This document shows positions 28,939-36,978 of a stretch of DNA of 64,000 nucleotides, piece after piece. Positions within the stretch are counted from its first letter, which is position 1; the number at the start of each line of letters is the position of its first letter. Source of the DNA: Rhizobium sp. 007 (GTDB taxonomy: Bacteria > Pseudomonadota > Alphaproteobacteria > Rhizobiales > Rhizobiaceae); the NCBI RefSeq assembly GCF_015353075.1, contig NZ_CP064187.1:1798001-1862000 (forward strand), in the 5' to 3' direction. The notes below the pieces were generated by a model. That model did no database searches. It worked only from the letters and a program-made list of their open reading frames with translations, and had not been told where the DNA came from. Both the position numbers and the translations under genes were made by a program.

Positions 28939-29130
28939 TCAAGCAGCGCCGGCGGGATCGCCGATCGGCAACAGTGCCGGATCGAGGGGCGACGGATCGT
29001 TGGGATTCTTGTCGTCCGAGGGGTCGTGAGCCGGTTTTAACGGCGGCTTTTCCTGAACGCGATCGGGCGCGTCCGGTGTCGGTGTGGGACCACGCGGCGG
29101 TTCAGTGGAATTTGGAACATCTTCCGGCAT
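28939..29130 (-). CDS. Proline-rich small protein
   Basis: A 63-residue protein rich in proline and aspartate (PPRGPTPTPDAPDRVQEKPP, then DDKNPNDPSPLDP), with no predicted fold, signal peptide or membrane segment. It is likely disordered. ATG 29130 is chosen by frame; the ribosome site is weak. It lies downstream of csbD in the same direction but beyond csbD's terminator. No function recognised; the composition could also reflect a non-coding frame. Confidence 0.45.
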   Translation of the reverse strand: MPEDVPNSTEPPRGPTPTPDAPDRVQEKPPLKPAHDPSDDKNPNDPSPLDPALLPIGDPAGAA

Positions 29131-29155
29131 GATGTGTCTTCTTTTTTCTGGAGGA

Positions 29156-29175
29156 AGCCCGGCGAGAGCCGGGCT
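29156..29175 (-). terminator. Hairpin after csbD
   Basis: AGCCCGGC (29156-29163) pairs with GCCGGGCT (29168-29175) around GAGA, 5 bp after the csbD stop. On minus it is followed by TCCTCCAG, so there is no U-tract, but the arms are identical to the other AGCCCGG terminators here. Confidence 0.6.
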
Positions 29176-29180
29176 CATGC

Positions 29181-29387
29181 TCAATGCCAGGTCTGGCGCT
29201 CATACCAGTCGTCGACCTCGCGATGGATGCGATCCTTGGCAAGGCCGTAGCGCTCCTGAAGCTTGCCTTCAAGCTGCTCGCGGCGGCCCGCAATCTGGTC
29301 GAGATCATCGTCAGTGAGCTTGCCCCACTGTTCCTTGATCTTACCCTTCATCTGCTTCCAGTTCCCTTCGACACGATTCCAATCCAT
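29181..29387 (-). CDS. CsbD-family stress protein
   Basis: A 68-residue hydrophilic protein of the CsbD family. The pattern is MDWNRVEGNWKQMKGKIKEQ then WGKLTDDDLDQIAGRREQLE, followed by GKLQERYG. CsbD proteins are abundant under stress and stationary phase but have no defined activity. ATG 29387 has AGGAGAAGGAAG just upstream, a strong ribosome site. An upstream in-frame start is unlikely. It is transcribed alone with a hairpin 5 bp after the stop. Confidence 0.92.
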   Translation of the reverse strand: MDWNRVEGNWKQMKGKIKEQWGKLTDDDLDQIAGRREQLEGKLQERYGLAKDRIHREVDDWYERQTWH

Positions 29388-29467
29388 CTTCCTTCTCCTC
29401 GTTACTTGGACATGAATGGAAAACGCCAACAGCCCGGATTTGTTCAAATTTTTTGAACGGGGGGACG

Positions 29468-30240
29468 TTATGTGCGATTGATCGAAGCGCCGCCGTCGGC
29501 GAGCATTGTCGAACCGGTGACGAAGCTCGCCATATCCGAGCCCAGGAAAAGTGCCACCTTGGCGATCTCTTCCGGCTGGGCGACCCGCTTTAGCGCGTGC
29601 AAGCCTTTGACGAAGGCGATCGTCTCCGGCGTGGCGTCCGGGAAGTTGATCGGATTTGCCTGTGTGTCGACGCCGCCCGGAAGCAGTGCGTTCACGCGCA
29701 CATTCTTCGGCCCCAATTCAACCGCCAGCACCTGCACGAGCCCCATCAGCCCCGCGCCTTCGCCGCCGCATAAGCGCCCATGCCGGGCATGCCCACCGTA
29801 TGGCCGACAAAGGTCGAGGTAAAGATGATCGATCCGCCGCCGCGCTCAGTCATCGCCGGCGCCTGATGCTTGGCGGCAAGAAATCCGCTTGTCAGGTTGA
29901 GGTCGACGGTATCGCGCCAATCGCCGAGCGAGATATCGGCAAGCGAGCCATAGGTGCCGGTGCCGCCCGCATTATTGAAGGCGATGTCGAGCCCCCCGAA
30001 ACGCCTTGACGCCGTTTCCACGAGCGATCGATGCAGTTCCTCGTCGCGTATCTCGCCTGCAACGGCAACCGCCTCCCCGCCGTCTGCCTCGATCTCCTCG
30101 TCGAGCATTCCCAATGCTGCCTCACGCCGTGCTGTGACGACGAGTTTCGCGCCCTCGGCGGCAAAGAGTTTGGCCGCGGCGCGGCCGATACCGGCGCTGG
30201 CGCCACTGACGATTGCGATCTTTCCATTCAGGCTGTTCAT
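29468..30240 (-). pseudogene. Short-chain dehydrogenase, frameshifted
   Basis: Two adjacent frames together make one SDR. The N-terminal part (30240-29746) has the NAD(P) motif GASAGIGRAAA, the NNAG block and the catalytic YAAAK, then stops at TGA. The C-terminal part (29746-29468) resumes as MGLVQVLAVELGPKNVRVN and ends LADGGASINRT. Homologous proteins would read AAAKAGL(M/V)GLVQ; here GCGCGGGG in place of GCGGGG is an extra GC pair at about 29752-29757. The second frame begins at an ATG overlapping the TGA (TGATG), so coupled translation of two halves is possible in principle. A sequencing error is the other explanation. Substrate unknown. Confidence 0.8.
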
Positions 30241-30723
30241 GCCGGACTCCGTTCATTGCTGAAGATCAAGTTCGGCACTCAGATCGCAAAACCGTGCGGC
30301 TGCAGCCACCCGTTTCCTGCGCTGCTTGAAGAAAACAAAAAAACACGGACGGTCGAGGGCGGATTCCAATTCTGCCGGTGGCGATCTTATCAGGCGGCCC
30401 CGCCGCGTCCCCAGCCAGAGATCACCTCGCTCTCCGGCACACACGTCCGGAACTGCTCGATCATGTCCGAAAGCATGTCGAATAGAAGGACTTTCGCGAC
30501 AATGCGGCGGCGATGGCGTGGCCACTATTCCAACACGCCACTGCAACGAAAGGATTTGCCTTTGAAAACCGTGGCTTGAGCAAAGCCGCGGCCACCAAAC
30601 TCGGTAGCGGCGCCGCTTATTGTGCACCGCGCAATCGATTTATTTTGGATGTGACTTTCATTCGATTCCCTTGATGCGCGATCCCCTCTAAAAGGACGGC
30701 ACGAAAATCGGGAATCTCTTTTC
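30241..30723. other. Non-coding gap, no gene recognised
   Basis: 483 bp between the frameshifted SDR and the EamA gene. Frames on both strands have composition unlike their neighbours and no motif. One stem GGCTT-GAGCA-AAGCC is at 30571-30585. No repeat, tRNA or remnant was identified. It must contain the promoter of the EamA gene. Confidence 0.4.
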
Positions 30724-31632
30724 ATGCCGCGGTCTCGCAATACCCAGGGCGCAATCTTCATGAGCTTGGCCATGGCCGGCTTTTCCTCTAGCGACGCCCT
30801 CTCCAAGTCGGTCATCAGCTATATGAACGCTGGCGAAATCATTTTTATCCGTGGCATCTTCACCAGCATTCTCGTCTATCTGATCGCCCGACATCTAGGG
30901 GCGCTCCGCTCCTGGCGCATCGTGCTGAAGCCGATTATCATCCTGCGCGTCATCTGCGAAGTGCTTGCCGCGGTCTTCTACATCACGGCGCTGGGCATGA
31001 TGCCGATCGCCAATGCCTCGGCCATCCTGCAATCCCTGCCGCTCGTCGTGACCTTCGGAGCAGCACTCTTTTTCCGCGAGCCAGTCGGCTGGCGGCGCTG
31101 GTCGGCAATCCTGGTGGGCCTCCTCGGCGTCATGATCATCATCCGTCCCGGTCCCGAAGGCTTCACACCCGCAGCCCTCCTCTGCGTCGCCAGCGTCCTG
31201 GTGACGGCGGGGCGCGATCTTGCAACCCGCTCCATCGATCCCGAAATCCCCTCGCTAATGGTGACCGTCGTCACCGCGATGTCGGTCGCCTTCTTCGGCG
31301 CGCTCCTCATGCCGGCGCTCGGCGGCTGGCAGCCCGTCAGCCTCACTTCGCTTTCGCACCTGCTGCTCGCTTCCGTCCTGGTGCTGATCGGCTATCAATG
31401 CGTCATCCTCGCAATGCGCACCGGCGAAGTCTCCTTCGTCGCGCCCTTCCGCTATACGAGCCTGATCTTCTCCGCACTTCTCGGCGTCTTCTTCTTCGCC
31501 GAGGTGCCCGATTTCTGGACGCTGTGCGGGGCTGCGGTTGTCATCGCGTCCGGCCTTTATACTTTCTATCGCGAGGCCAAACGCCGCGTGCCGCCGATGG
31601 CGCAGGAATCCGAGCCCAGAAGCCCCGTCTGA
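30724..31632 (+). CDS. EamA/DMT-family transporter
   Basis: A 302-residue membrane protein with about ten transmembrane helices in two EamA repeats, the drug/metabolite transporter fold. The repeats start at GAIFMSLAMAGFSSSDALSK and LLCVASVLVTAGRDLATRSI, and each ends in a small helix pair (SLPLVVTFGAALFFREPVGW; FAPFRYTS in the second half is replaced by FVAPFRYTSLIFSALLGVFF). Substrates of this family are amino acids, riboflavin-like or other metabolites, and cannot be predicted. It lies 8 bp upstream of mobA, so it may head a transporter-mobA-mobB transcript. Confidence 0.88.
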   Translation: MPRSRNTQGAIFMSLAMAGFSSSDALSKSVISYMNAGEIIFIRGIFTSILVYLIARHLGALRSWRIVLKPIIILRVICEVLAAVFYITALGMMPIANASAILQSLPLVVTFGAALFFREPVGWRRWSAILVGLLGVMIIIRPGPEGFTPAALLCVASVLVTAGRDLATRSIDPEIPSLMVTVVTAMSVAFFGALLMPALGGWQPVSLTSLSHLLLASVLVLIGYQCVILAMRTGEVSFVAPFRYTSLIFSALLGVFFFAEVPDFWTLCGAAVVIASGLYTFYREAKRRVPPMAQESEPRSPV

Positions 31633-31640
31633 GAACCGCC

Positions 31641-32270
31641 ATGGCCGATTTTTCCCTGCAGAACACCAATATTCCCGGCGTCATCCTTGCCGGCGGCCGC
31701 TCGACGCGCATGGGGCAGGACAAAGCCTCCGTCATGCTCGGCGGCCGCTCACTGCTCGATCATGCCATCGCGCGGCTGGCCCCGCAGGTCTCTACAATTG
31801 CGGTGAATGCCGACAGCGAGCCGCAATGCGGCCTGCGCTTCATTCCGGATATCGTCCCCGGCAAAGCGGGACCGATGGCCGGCATCCATGCCGCAATGGC
31901 GCATGCGGCCACGCTTCCGGGCGTCAGCCATGTCGTGACCGTTTCGATCGACAGTCCCTTCTTCCCGGCAGAGCTCGTCGCAAATTTCGCCGCCGTAATC
32001 GATTCCCCGGCAAAGATCGCGATCGCCGTCTCCGAAGGTCGCCCTCATCCCGTCTTCGGCCTTTGGCCGGTTTCGCTGGGGGACGAACTCGCCGGCTGGA
32101 TCGAAGCGGACGAAAAGCGGCGCGTGCGCGACTTCCTGTTACGGCATAACGTAACGGAAGTTGCCTTCCCACTGCATCCGACGCGCGCCAGCCTGCTCGA
32201 CCCTTTCTTCAACATCAACACGCCCGACGACTTGGTGGAAGCCGAGCGCTGGCTGCAGGTGCTGTCATGA
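31641..32270 (+). CDS. mobA: Molybdenum cofactor guanylyltransferase MobA
   Basis: A 209-residue enzyme that links GMP to molybdopterin, making Mo-bis-MGD for the DMSO-reductase family. The nucleotide-binding start is VILAGGRSTRMGQDKASVML, followed by FIPDIVPGKAGPMAGIHAAM and the metal-site stretch VVTVSIDSPFFP. The end, FFNINTPDDLVEAERWL, is typical. ATG 31641 follows the transporter stop by 8 bp. It overlaps mobB by the 4-bp ATGA, so the two are translationally coupled. Confidence 0.94.
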   Translation: MADFSLQNTNIPGVILAGGRSTRMGQDKASVMLGGRSLLDHAIARLAPQVSTIAVNADSEPQCGLRFIPDIVPGKAGPMAGIHAAMAHAATLPGVSHVVTVSIDSPFFPAELVANFAAVIDSPAKIAIAVSEGRPHPVFGLWPVSLGDELAGWIEADEKRRVRDFLLRHNVTEVAFPLHPTRASLLDPFFNINTPDDLVEAERWLQVLS

Positions 32271-32788
32271 CCGGACCACGCATATTCGGAATCGCCGGCT
32301 GGAAGAATTCGGGCAAGACGGGCCTTGCCGTACGTCTCGTCGAGGAGTTTACCCGCCGCGGCTACCGCATCTCGACGATCAAGCACGCCCACCACGATTT
32401 CGATATCGACAAGGTCGGCGCCGACAGCTACCGCCACCGGCAGGCCGGCGCGCATGAGGTGACGATCGTCTCCGGCACCCGCTATGCCATCATGCATGAG
32501 TTGCGCGGCGCCCCCGAACCGGCCTTCGAGGAAATCCTCGCACGCCTCGCTCCCTGCGACCTGGTACTGATCGAAGGCTACAAGCGCGAACCGATCCCGA
32601 AGATCGAAGCCCGCCGCCTGGAAGCGGCCAGGCGCGATCTGCTGGCGCCGACCGATCCGCATATCTGCGCCATCGCCGCCGACCATCCCATCACGGACAC
32701 GGATCTGCCGGTCTTCAATCTCGACGACACGACAAAGATCGCCGATTTCATCGCCGCCACGATCGGGCTTTCTCCGACTTGCAAATAG
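32267..32788 (+). CDS. mobB: Molybdopterin-guanine dinucleotide adaptor MobB
   Basis: A 173-residue GTP-binding protein that supports MobA in Mo cofactor guanylation. The P-loop is GWKNSGKT (residues 11-18), followed by ISTIKHAHHDFDIDK, which is characteristic of MobB, and VLIEGYKREPIPKIE. Overlaps mobA by 4 bp (ATGA). It is the last gene of the unit and is followed by a hairpin. Confidence 0.94.
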   Translation: MTGPRIFGIAGWKNSGKTGLAVRLVEEFTRRGYRISTIKHAHHDFDIDKVGADSYRHRQAGAHEVTIVSGTRYAIMHELRGAPEPAFEEILARLAPCDLVLIEGYKREPIPKIEARRLEAARRDLLAPTDPHICAIAADHPITDTDLPVFNLDDTTKIADFIAATIGLSPTCK

Positions 32789-32789
32789 A

Positions 32790-32822
32790 AAAAGCCGCCG
32801 CGCTAGCGACGGCATTTTCTCC
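32790..32822. terminator. Bidirectional terminator between mobB and OmpA gene
   Basis: GCCGCCGC / GCGACGGC stem at about 32794-32813. On plus it is followed by ATTTTCTCC; on minus by TTTTTCTATTT. It serves both convergent genes, mobB and the OmpA-domain gene. Confidence 0.75.
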
Positions 32823-32836
32823 TCGAGCTGATGACC

Positions 32837-34963
32837 TTACTGGTTCGACGCGACCGGGCGCACCAGAGCCGTGACGCGGCGAATGGTCACGCGGCGGTTT
32901 TCCTGTTCCGGACCATCCATATTGACCTTCAGATAGCGCTCGCCATAACCCTGCGTCGCAAGGTTTTCCGGCGGAATGCCATAGACGTCCGTCAGCACGT
33001 TGGCGACCGATTCGGCACGCTGGTCCGAAAGGACGAGATTGCTCTGGTCGGAGCCGACCGCATCCGTATGGCCTTCGATCAGGAAGGTCTCGCTCTGATC
33101 CTTTTGAAGCACCTCGTTCATCGCATCCGCAACCTTGCGCAGGCTCTGGGCCTGGCTCATCGGGATCTCGGCGCTACCCGTCGCGAAGGTGATCGTATCG
33201 AGGTCGATGCGACGGACTTTGTCGCGGATACGGGCCGAATACTTCACCTCGTTCAGCGAATAGACGCGCTCGACGGGTTCCACGGGCGGCTCGCTCAGGA
33301 ACTCGTAGTAATCGCGATCGGGATTGCTGCTTGTGTCGATGATGTAGTCGCGCACCGGGATCCCCAGCCGCATCGGCGGCAAATCAGCGCCCGGATCCTC
33401 GAAGTAGCCGCGGTCCGGATCATCGTAGAGTTCCGGCGAATAGTAGAGAACGTATTCGCGGCCGCCGCTGTCGATGCGCGAGCGCTGGATGATATCACCA
33501 TAGCGGTTGCGGATGGTCACGATGCGATAGCCTTCCGGGCGCTCGATCGTCTCGCGGTAACGGTCCCGCGAAAGCTGCTCGTAGAGCGGCCGTTCGCCGT
33601 CCCTGAGGAAGCGGCGGTCGTCATCGCTGCGCACCACGATCCGGTTGTTGTACTGTATGATGGTGCGGTTGTCGTCACCCTCGTAACGTTCGACGCGCGC
33701 ACCTTCCGGGCTCATGAACTCTGGCCTGCGGTCAAGCCTGCGGCCCTCTTCGCTCGTCACCGCCTCAAACTTGACCGGAGGACGGCGTTGGCCTTCCGGC
33801 GCGAGCTGCGCATCGGCATCGGATTTCGGGGCGGCGATGACCTGCTGCTCTGCAGCGCGCAGGCGATCACGTTCACGCCGACCGCCCCGACCGGCAGCCC
33901 GGTCGGCATCCTTGTCGCTGTCGAGCACGGCGGCACCGTTTTCGACCGGCAGGACAACGGTCTCGTTGCTCTTGCTCGGATCCTCGGCGATCTGCTTGCG
34001 GCGATCGAGCTCTTCCGGCGTCACCTTCTCAGGAGCAGGAATTGCCTGTTCTGTCGGCTGCGCATCACCGGTCGGCTGTTCGCCAGTCGGCGCTGCGGGT
34101 TGGACGGGCACCTGCTCGCCCTGCTGTTGTAGCGGCTGTTCGCCACCTTCGGCAGGCTTCTGCGCCTCGCCCGGCTCTGCGGGAACCGGCGGCTTTTTGG
34201 GTGCCGGAGATTCGGCGGGCACAGGAGCCTTCTCGGGCGCCGGTGATTCCTGCGGAACGGCTGCCTTATCTTCGGCCGGCTGCTGCTCGGGCTGAGCTTC
34301 TTTCACGGGCTTGCGGCCGGGTTTTACCGCGGGCTGCTGCTCACCTTCGGTTGCTTGCTGCTGCCGCTTGCGCGGACGCTGCTGCTCGGGCTGCGCCTCT
34401 TCCGTCTGCTGTTGCGGCTCGTCGGCCTGCGGCAGGGCTTCACCCTGCTGGGGCGCTGTTTCCTGCTGTGCAGGCTGCTGTTCGCGCTGCTTGCGGCGCG
34501 GCCGCTCGCGATTCTGCGCGGGCTGCTGTTCCGGCGCAGCCTCAGGCGCTACCTGCTCCTGCTGTGGCTCGGGCGCGGCCTGTTCCGGCGCGGCTTGACG
34601 CTTCTTGCGTCGGGGCTGCTCCTCGCTTGGCTGAGCCTGCTGTGCTTCCGGGGCCTGCTCGGGTTCGGGTTCTGCCTTGCGCTGCTTGCGGCGCGGCGCT
34701 TCCTGTTCGGCCTGCGGCGCCTCCTGCTGGGGTTCTGCCTCAGGCTGCTGCTCCTCGGCAGGCCGCTTGCGTCTCTTCTTCAGAAGCTCTTCATCCGAAG
34801 GCGCAGCATCCTGCGCGACCTCGTAGCTGCCGCTAATCACCTGCGGTATGGGCCGCAGCGCACTTCCACCAACTGCGGTCGCTGCATGGGCCGGCGACAT
34901 AGCCAGCGACAGCGAAAGCAGCGGGAAAGCGGCGCTGGCAAACAATCTTGATTTCATTCCCAT
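32837..34963 (-). CDS. OmpA-domain protein with Gln/Glu/Pro/Arg-rich linker
   Basis: A 708-residue exported protein. From ATG 34963 (GAGGA upstream) there is a signal peptide ending near SPAHA. Residues about 45-330 are low complexity: Pro, Gln, Glu and Ala with basic clusters at intervals (PRRKQRKAEPEPEQ, PRRKKRQAAPEQ, RPRRKQREQQ, RPRKRQQQ, KPGRKP). The middle has ARG-rich barrel-like YGDIIQRS segments. The C-terminal ~115 residues form the OmpA peptidoglycan-binding domain: ATGSAEIPMS, FLIEGHTDAVGSDQSN, LSDQRAESV and GYGERYLKV. It probably tethers the outer membrane to peptidoglycan across a long linker. ATG 34957 is an alternative. Confidence 0.85.
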   Translation of the reverse strand: MGMKSRLFASAAFPLLSLSLAMSPAHAATAVGGSALRPIPQVISGSYEVAQDAAPSDEELLKKRRKRPAEEQQPEAEPQQEAPQAEQEAPRRKQRKAEPEPEQAPEAQQAQPSEEQPRRKKRQAAPEQAAPEPQQEQVAPEAAPEQQPAQNRERPRRKQREQQPAQQETAPQQGEALPQADEPQQQTEEAQPEQQRPRKRQQQATEGEQQPAVKPGRKPVKEAQPEQQPAEDKAAVPQESPAPEKAPVPAESPAPKKPPVPAEPGEAQKPAEGGEQPLQQQGEQVPVQPAAPTGEQPTGDAQPTEQAIPAPEKVTPEELDRRKQIAEDPSKSNETVVLPVENGAAVLDSDKDADRAAGRGGRRERDRLRAAEQQVIAAPKSDADAQLAPEGQRRPPVKFEAVTSEEGRRLDRRPEFMSPEGARVERYEGDDNRTIIQYNNRIVVRSDDDRRFLRDGERPLYEQLSRDRYRETIERPEGYRIVTIRNRYGDIIQRSRIDSGGREYVLYYSPELYDDPDRGYFEDPGADLPPMRLGIPVRDYIIDTSSNPDRDYYEFLSEPPVEPVERVYSLNEVKYSARIRDKVRRIDLDTITFATGSAEIPMSQAQSLRKVADAMNEVLQKDQSETFLIEGHTDAVGSDQSNLVLSDQRAESVANVLTDVYGIPPENLATQGYGERYLKVNMDGPEQENRRVTIRRVTALVRPVASNQ

Positions 34964-35287
34964 GGGGTTCCTCGTCTTCTTGTTGAGCCTTTTGGAACAC
35001 CCGCAGGGCGTCCCGACGTTTGTGGGCGGACTCAGGATCGAAATCGACCAAATCCGGATTTGTTCCCCCTGTTTTAGGAAGCCCGTCATTAACCCGGTAT
35101 GAATGCTGCGGTTCGGTGCCGTTCATCTTTGCCACAGTTTGCGCCGCACCATTCCGCTGCGATTCCAGTTGCAATTTGCAAAAAAAAGGTTTGATTATCG
35201 CGCCAAGGCGGTGCCCCGTGCCCGCCGCTTTCCGGTCGCTGGCGGATAAGAAGAAGACGCAGCGGCCAACCAACAGAGAGGATCCTC
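34964..35287. promoter_or_regulatory. Divergent promoter region
   Basis: A 324-bp gap between the divergent OmpA-domain and solute-binding-protein genes. TTTGCAAAAAAAAGG near 35170 is the most AT-rich spot. A good AGAGGA ribosome site precedes the plus-strand gene. No open frame with coding character was found. Confidence 0.4.
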
Positions 35288-36061
35288 ATGCGTATCTCCA
35301 CCCGCTTTCTCGCAGCCGCTTCACTCGCAGCGCTGTCGCTTTTCGCAGGTTCGGCAATGGCCGACGGCGAGAAGTACGTGATCGGCACCGACTCGACCTA
35401 CCCGCCCTTCGAATTCGTTGACGCCAGCGGCGAGATCAAGGGCTTCGACATCGACATCGCCAAGGCGCTCTGCGCTGAAATGAAGGCCGAATGCACCTTC
35501 GTCAGCGCCGACTGGGACGGCATCATTCCGGCGCTGCAGGCCAAGAAGTACGATATGATCGTTTCGTCGATGTCGATCACGCCGGAGCGTCTGAAGCTCG
35601 TCGACTTCACCAACAAGTACTACAACACGCCGCCGGCCGTCGCCGTGCCGAAGGACTCGACGATCACCGACGTCGCCGGCCTGAAAGGCAAGACGATCGG
35701 CGCACAGACCTCGACGACGCACGCCAACTACGCCGAAAAGCACCTTGCCGACACGGAGCTCAAGCTCTATCCGACCGCCGACGAGTATAAGCTCGACATC
35801 TCGAGCGGCCGTATCGACGCCGCCATCGACGACGTCGTCGTTCTCTCCGAATGGGTCAAGTCGGAAGCCGGCGCCTGCTGCAAGATCCTGACGACGCTTC
35901 CCGTCGACAAGGAAATCAACGGCGAGGGCGCCGGCATCGCCGTGCGCCAGGGCGACCCGCTCAAGGACAAGCTGAACACCGCAATCGCAGCGATCCGCGC
36001 CAACGGCAAGTACAAAGAAATTCAGGACAAGTACTTCGACTTCGACGTTTACGGCGAATAG
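35288..36061 (+). CDS. Polar amino-acid ABC transporter substrate-binding protein
   Basis: A 257-residue periplasmic binding protein (family 3, HisJ/ArgT type) with a signal peptide (about residues 1-25, ending GSAMA). The ligand-recognition start is YVIGTDSTYPPFEFVDASGE and then IKGFDIDIAKAL; DMIVSSMSITPERLKLVDF follows, and GAQTSTTHANYAEKHL lies in the hinge region. These proteins usually bind lysine, arginine, ornithine or histidine. Two permease genes follow, separated by a strong terminator, suggesting higher expression of the binding protein. Confidence 0.92.
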   Translation: MRISTRFLAAASLAALSLFAGSAMADGEKYVIGTDSTYPPFEFVDASGEIKGFDIDIAKALCAEMKAECTFVSADWDGIIPALQAKKYDMIVSSMSITPERLKLVDFTNKYYNTPPAVAVPKDSTITDVAGLKGKTIGAQTSTTHANYAEKHLADTELKLYPTADEYKLDISSGRIDAAIDDVVVLSEWVKSEAGACCKILTTLPVDKEINGEGAGIAVRQGDPLKDKLNTAIAAIRANGKYKEIQDKYFDFDVYGE

Positions 36062-36090
36062 GAAAACTTGTAACTGACCGGCAAAGATGG

Positions 36091-36124
36091 TGGCGGAAGG
36101 CTTGCTCTTCCGCCATTTTTGTTT
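36091..36124 (+). terminator. Rho-independent terminator after binding-protein gene
   Basis: TGGCGGAAG (36091-36099) pairs with CTTCCGCCA (36107-36115), 7-nt loop, followed by TTTTTGTTTG. It lies between the binding-protein gene and the permease genes and probably lowers downstream readthrough. Confidence 0.9.
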
Positions 36125-36174
36125 GACAACCATGGAAAGATCAAAACGGCATAAGCCGTGAGGGGAAAGTTGGC

Positions 36175-36978
36175 ATGGGCGGATTGTTTTCCGCGCCGGG
36201 CTCGTTCTGGGCCTGGATAGGATATATCTTTGATCCGCTCTGCGGACCTGCCGGCGTTTTCACCTGGTTCGGGCAATCGACCATCCTCGCCTGTGGCGAT
36301 GCGGGCTGGGGCGACGAAATCGCGCTCGGCCTGAAGACTACAGTCACCGTGGCGCTTTTGACGCTTCCCGTCGGCCTCATCATCGGCTTCTTTGTCGCGC
36401 TTGGCCAGCAATCGGAAGAAAGGTCGGTGCGCCTTGCGTCGGGCATCTACACCACGATTTTCCGCGGCCTGCCCGAGCTCCTGACGCTCTTCATCATCTA
36501 TTACGGCCTGCAGATCCTGATCCAGTCGGTGCTCACCTCCTTCGGCTACGAGCAGCGGGTGGAGATCAATGCCTTTGTCGCCGGCATGATCGCGCTCTCG
36601 GTGGTCTTTTCCGCCTATTGCGCGGAAGTGCTGCTGTCGGCCTTCCGTGCCATTCCGAGGGGCCAGTACGAAGCCGGCTATGCGCTCGGCCTTCATCACG
36701 GCCGCACGCTCGGACTGATCGTGCTGCCGCAGTTGATCCGCATCGCCCTGCCCGGCCTCACGAACCTGTGGATGATCCTGCTCAAGGACACCTCCTACGT
36801 CTCGATCATCGGCCTTGCCGACATCCTGCGCCAGACCGGCGTCGCCGTCCGCGTCACCAAGCAGGCTTTCTTCTTCTACATCATCGCCTGCGGCCTCTAT
36901 CTCGCGCTTGCGATCATCTCGTCGATCGGCCTCAGCTATATCGAACGCTGGGCGAAGCGCTCTGGGGCTCGCCGATGA
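36175..36978 (+). CDS. Amino-acid ABC transporter permease (HisQ-like)
   Basis: A 267-residue inner-membrane permease with about five to six transmembrane helices. The family start TTVTVALLTLPVGLIIGFFV and the EAA loop EVLLSAFRAIPRGQYEAGYA followed by LGLHHGRTLGLIVLPQ are those of the HisQM/GlnP class. ATG 36175 has GAGGGGA upstream. It overlaps the second permease gene by the 4-bp ATGA. Confidence 0.93.
   Translation: MGGLFSAPGSFWAWIGYIFDPLCGPAGVFTWFGQSTILACGDAGWGDEIALGLKTTVTVALLTLPVGLIIGFFVALGQQSEERSVRLASGIYTTIFRGLPELLTLFIIYYGLQILIQSVLTSFGYEQRVEINAFVAGMIALSVVFSAYCAEVLLSAFRAIPRGQYEAGYALGLHHGRTLGLIVLPQLIRIALPGLTNLWMILLKDTSYVSIIGLADILRQTGVAVRVTKQAFFFYIIACGLYLALAIISSIGLSYIERWAKRSGARR

Noticed and set aside
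30253..30627. A 124-codon minus-strand frame in the gap before the EamA gene
   Set aside because: Composition is rich in Arg, Cys, Trp and His, and no motif or ribosome site supports it.
32831..34836. Long plus-strand frames opposite the OmpA-domain gene
   Set aside because: They arise from the low-complexity linker read in antisense; composition is extreme and no start is supported.
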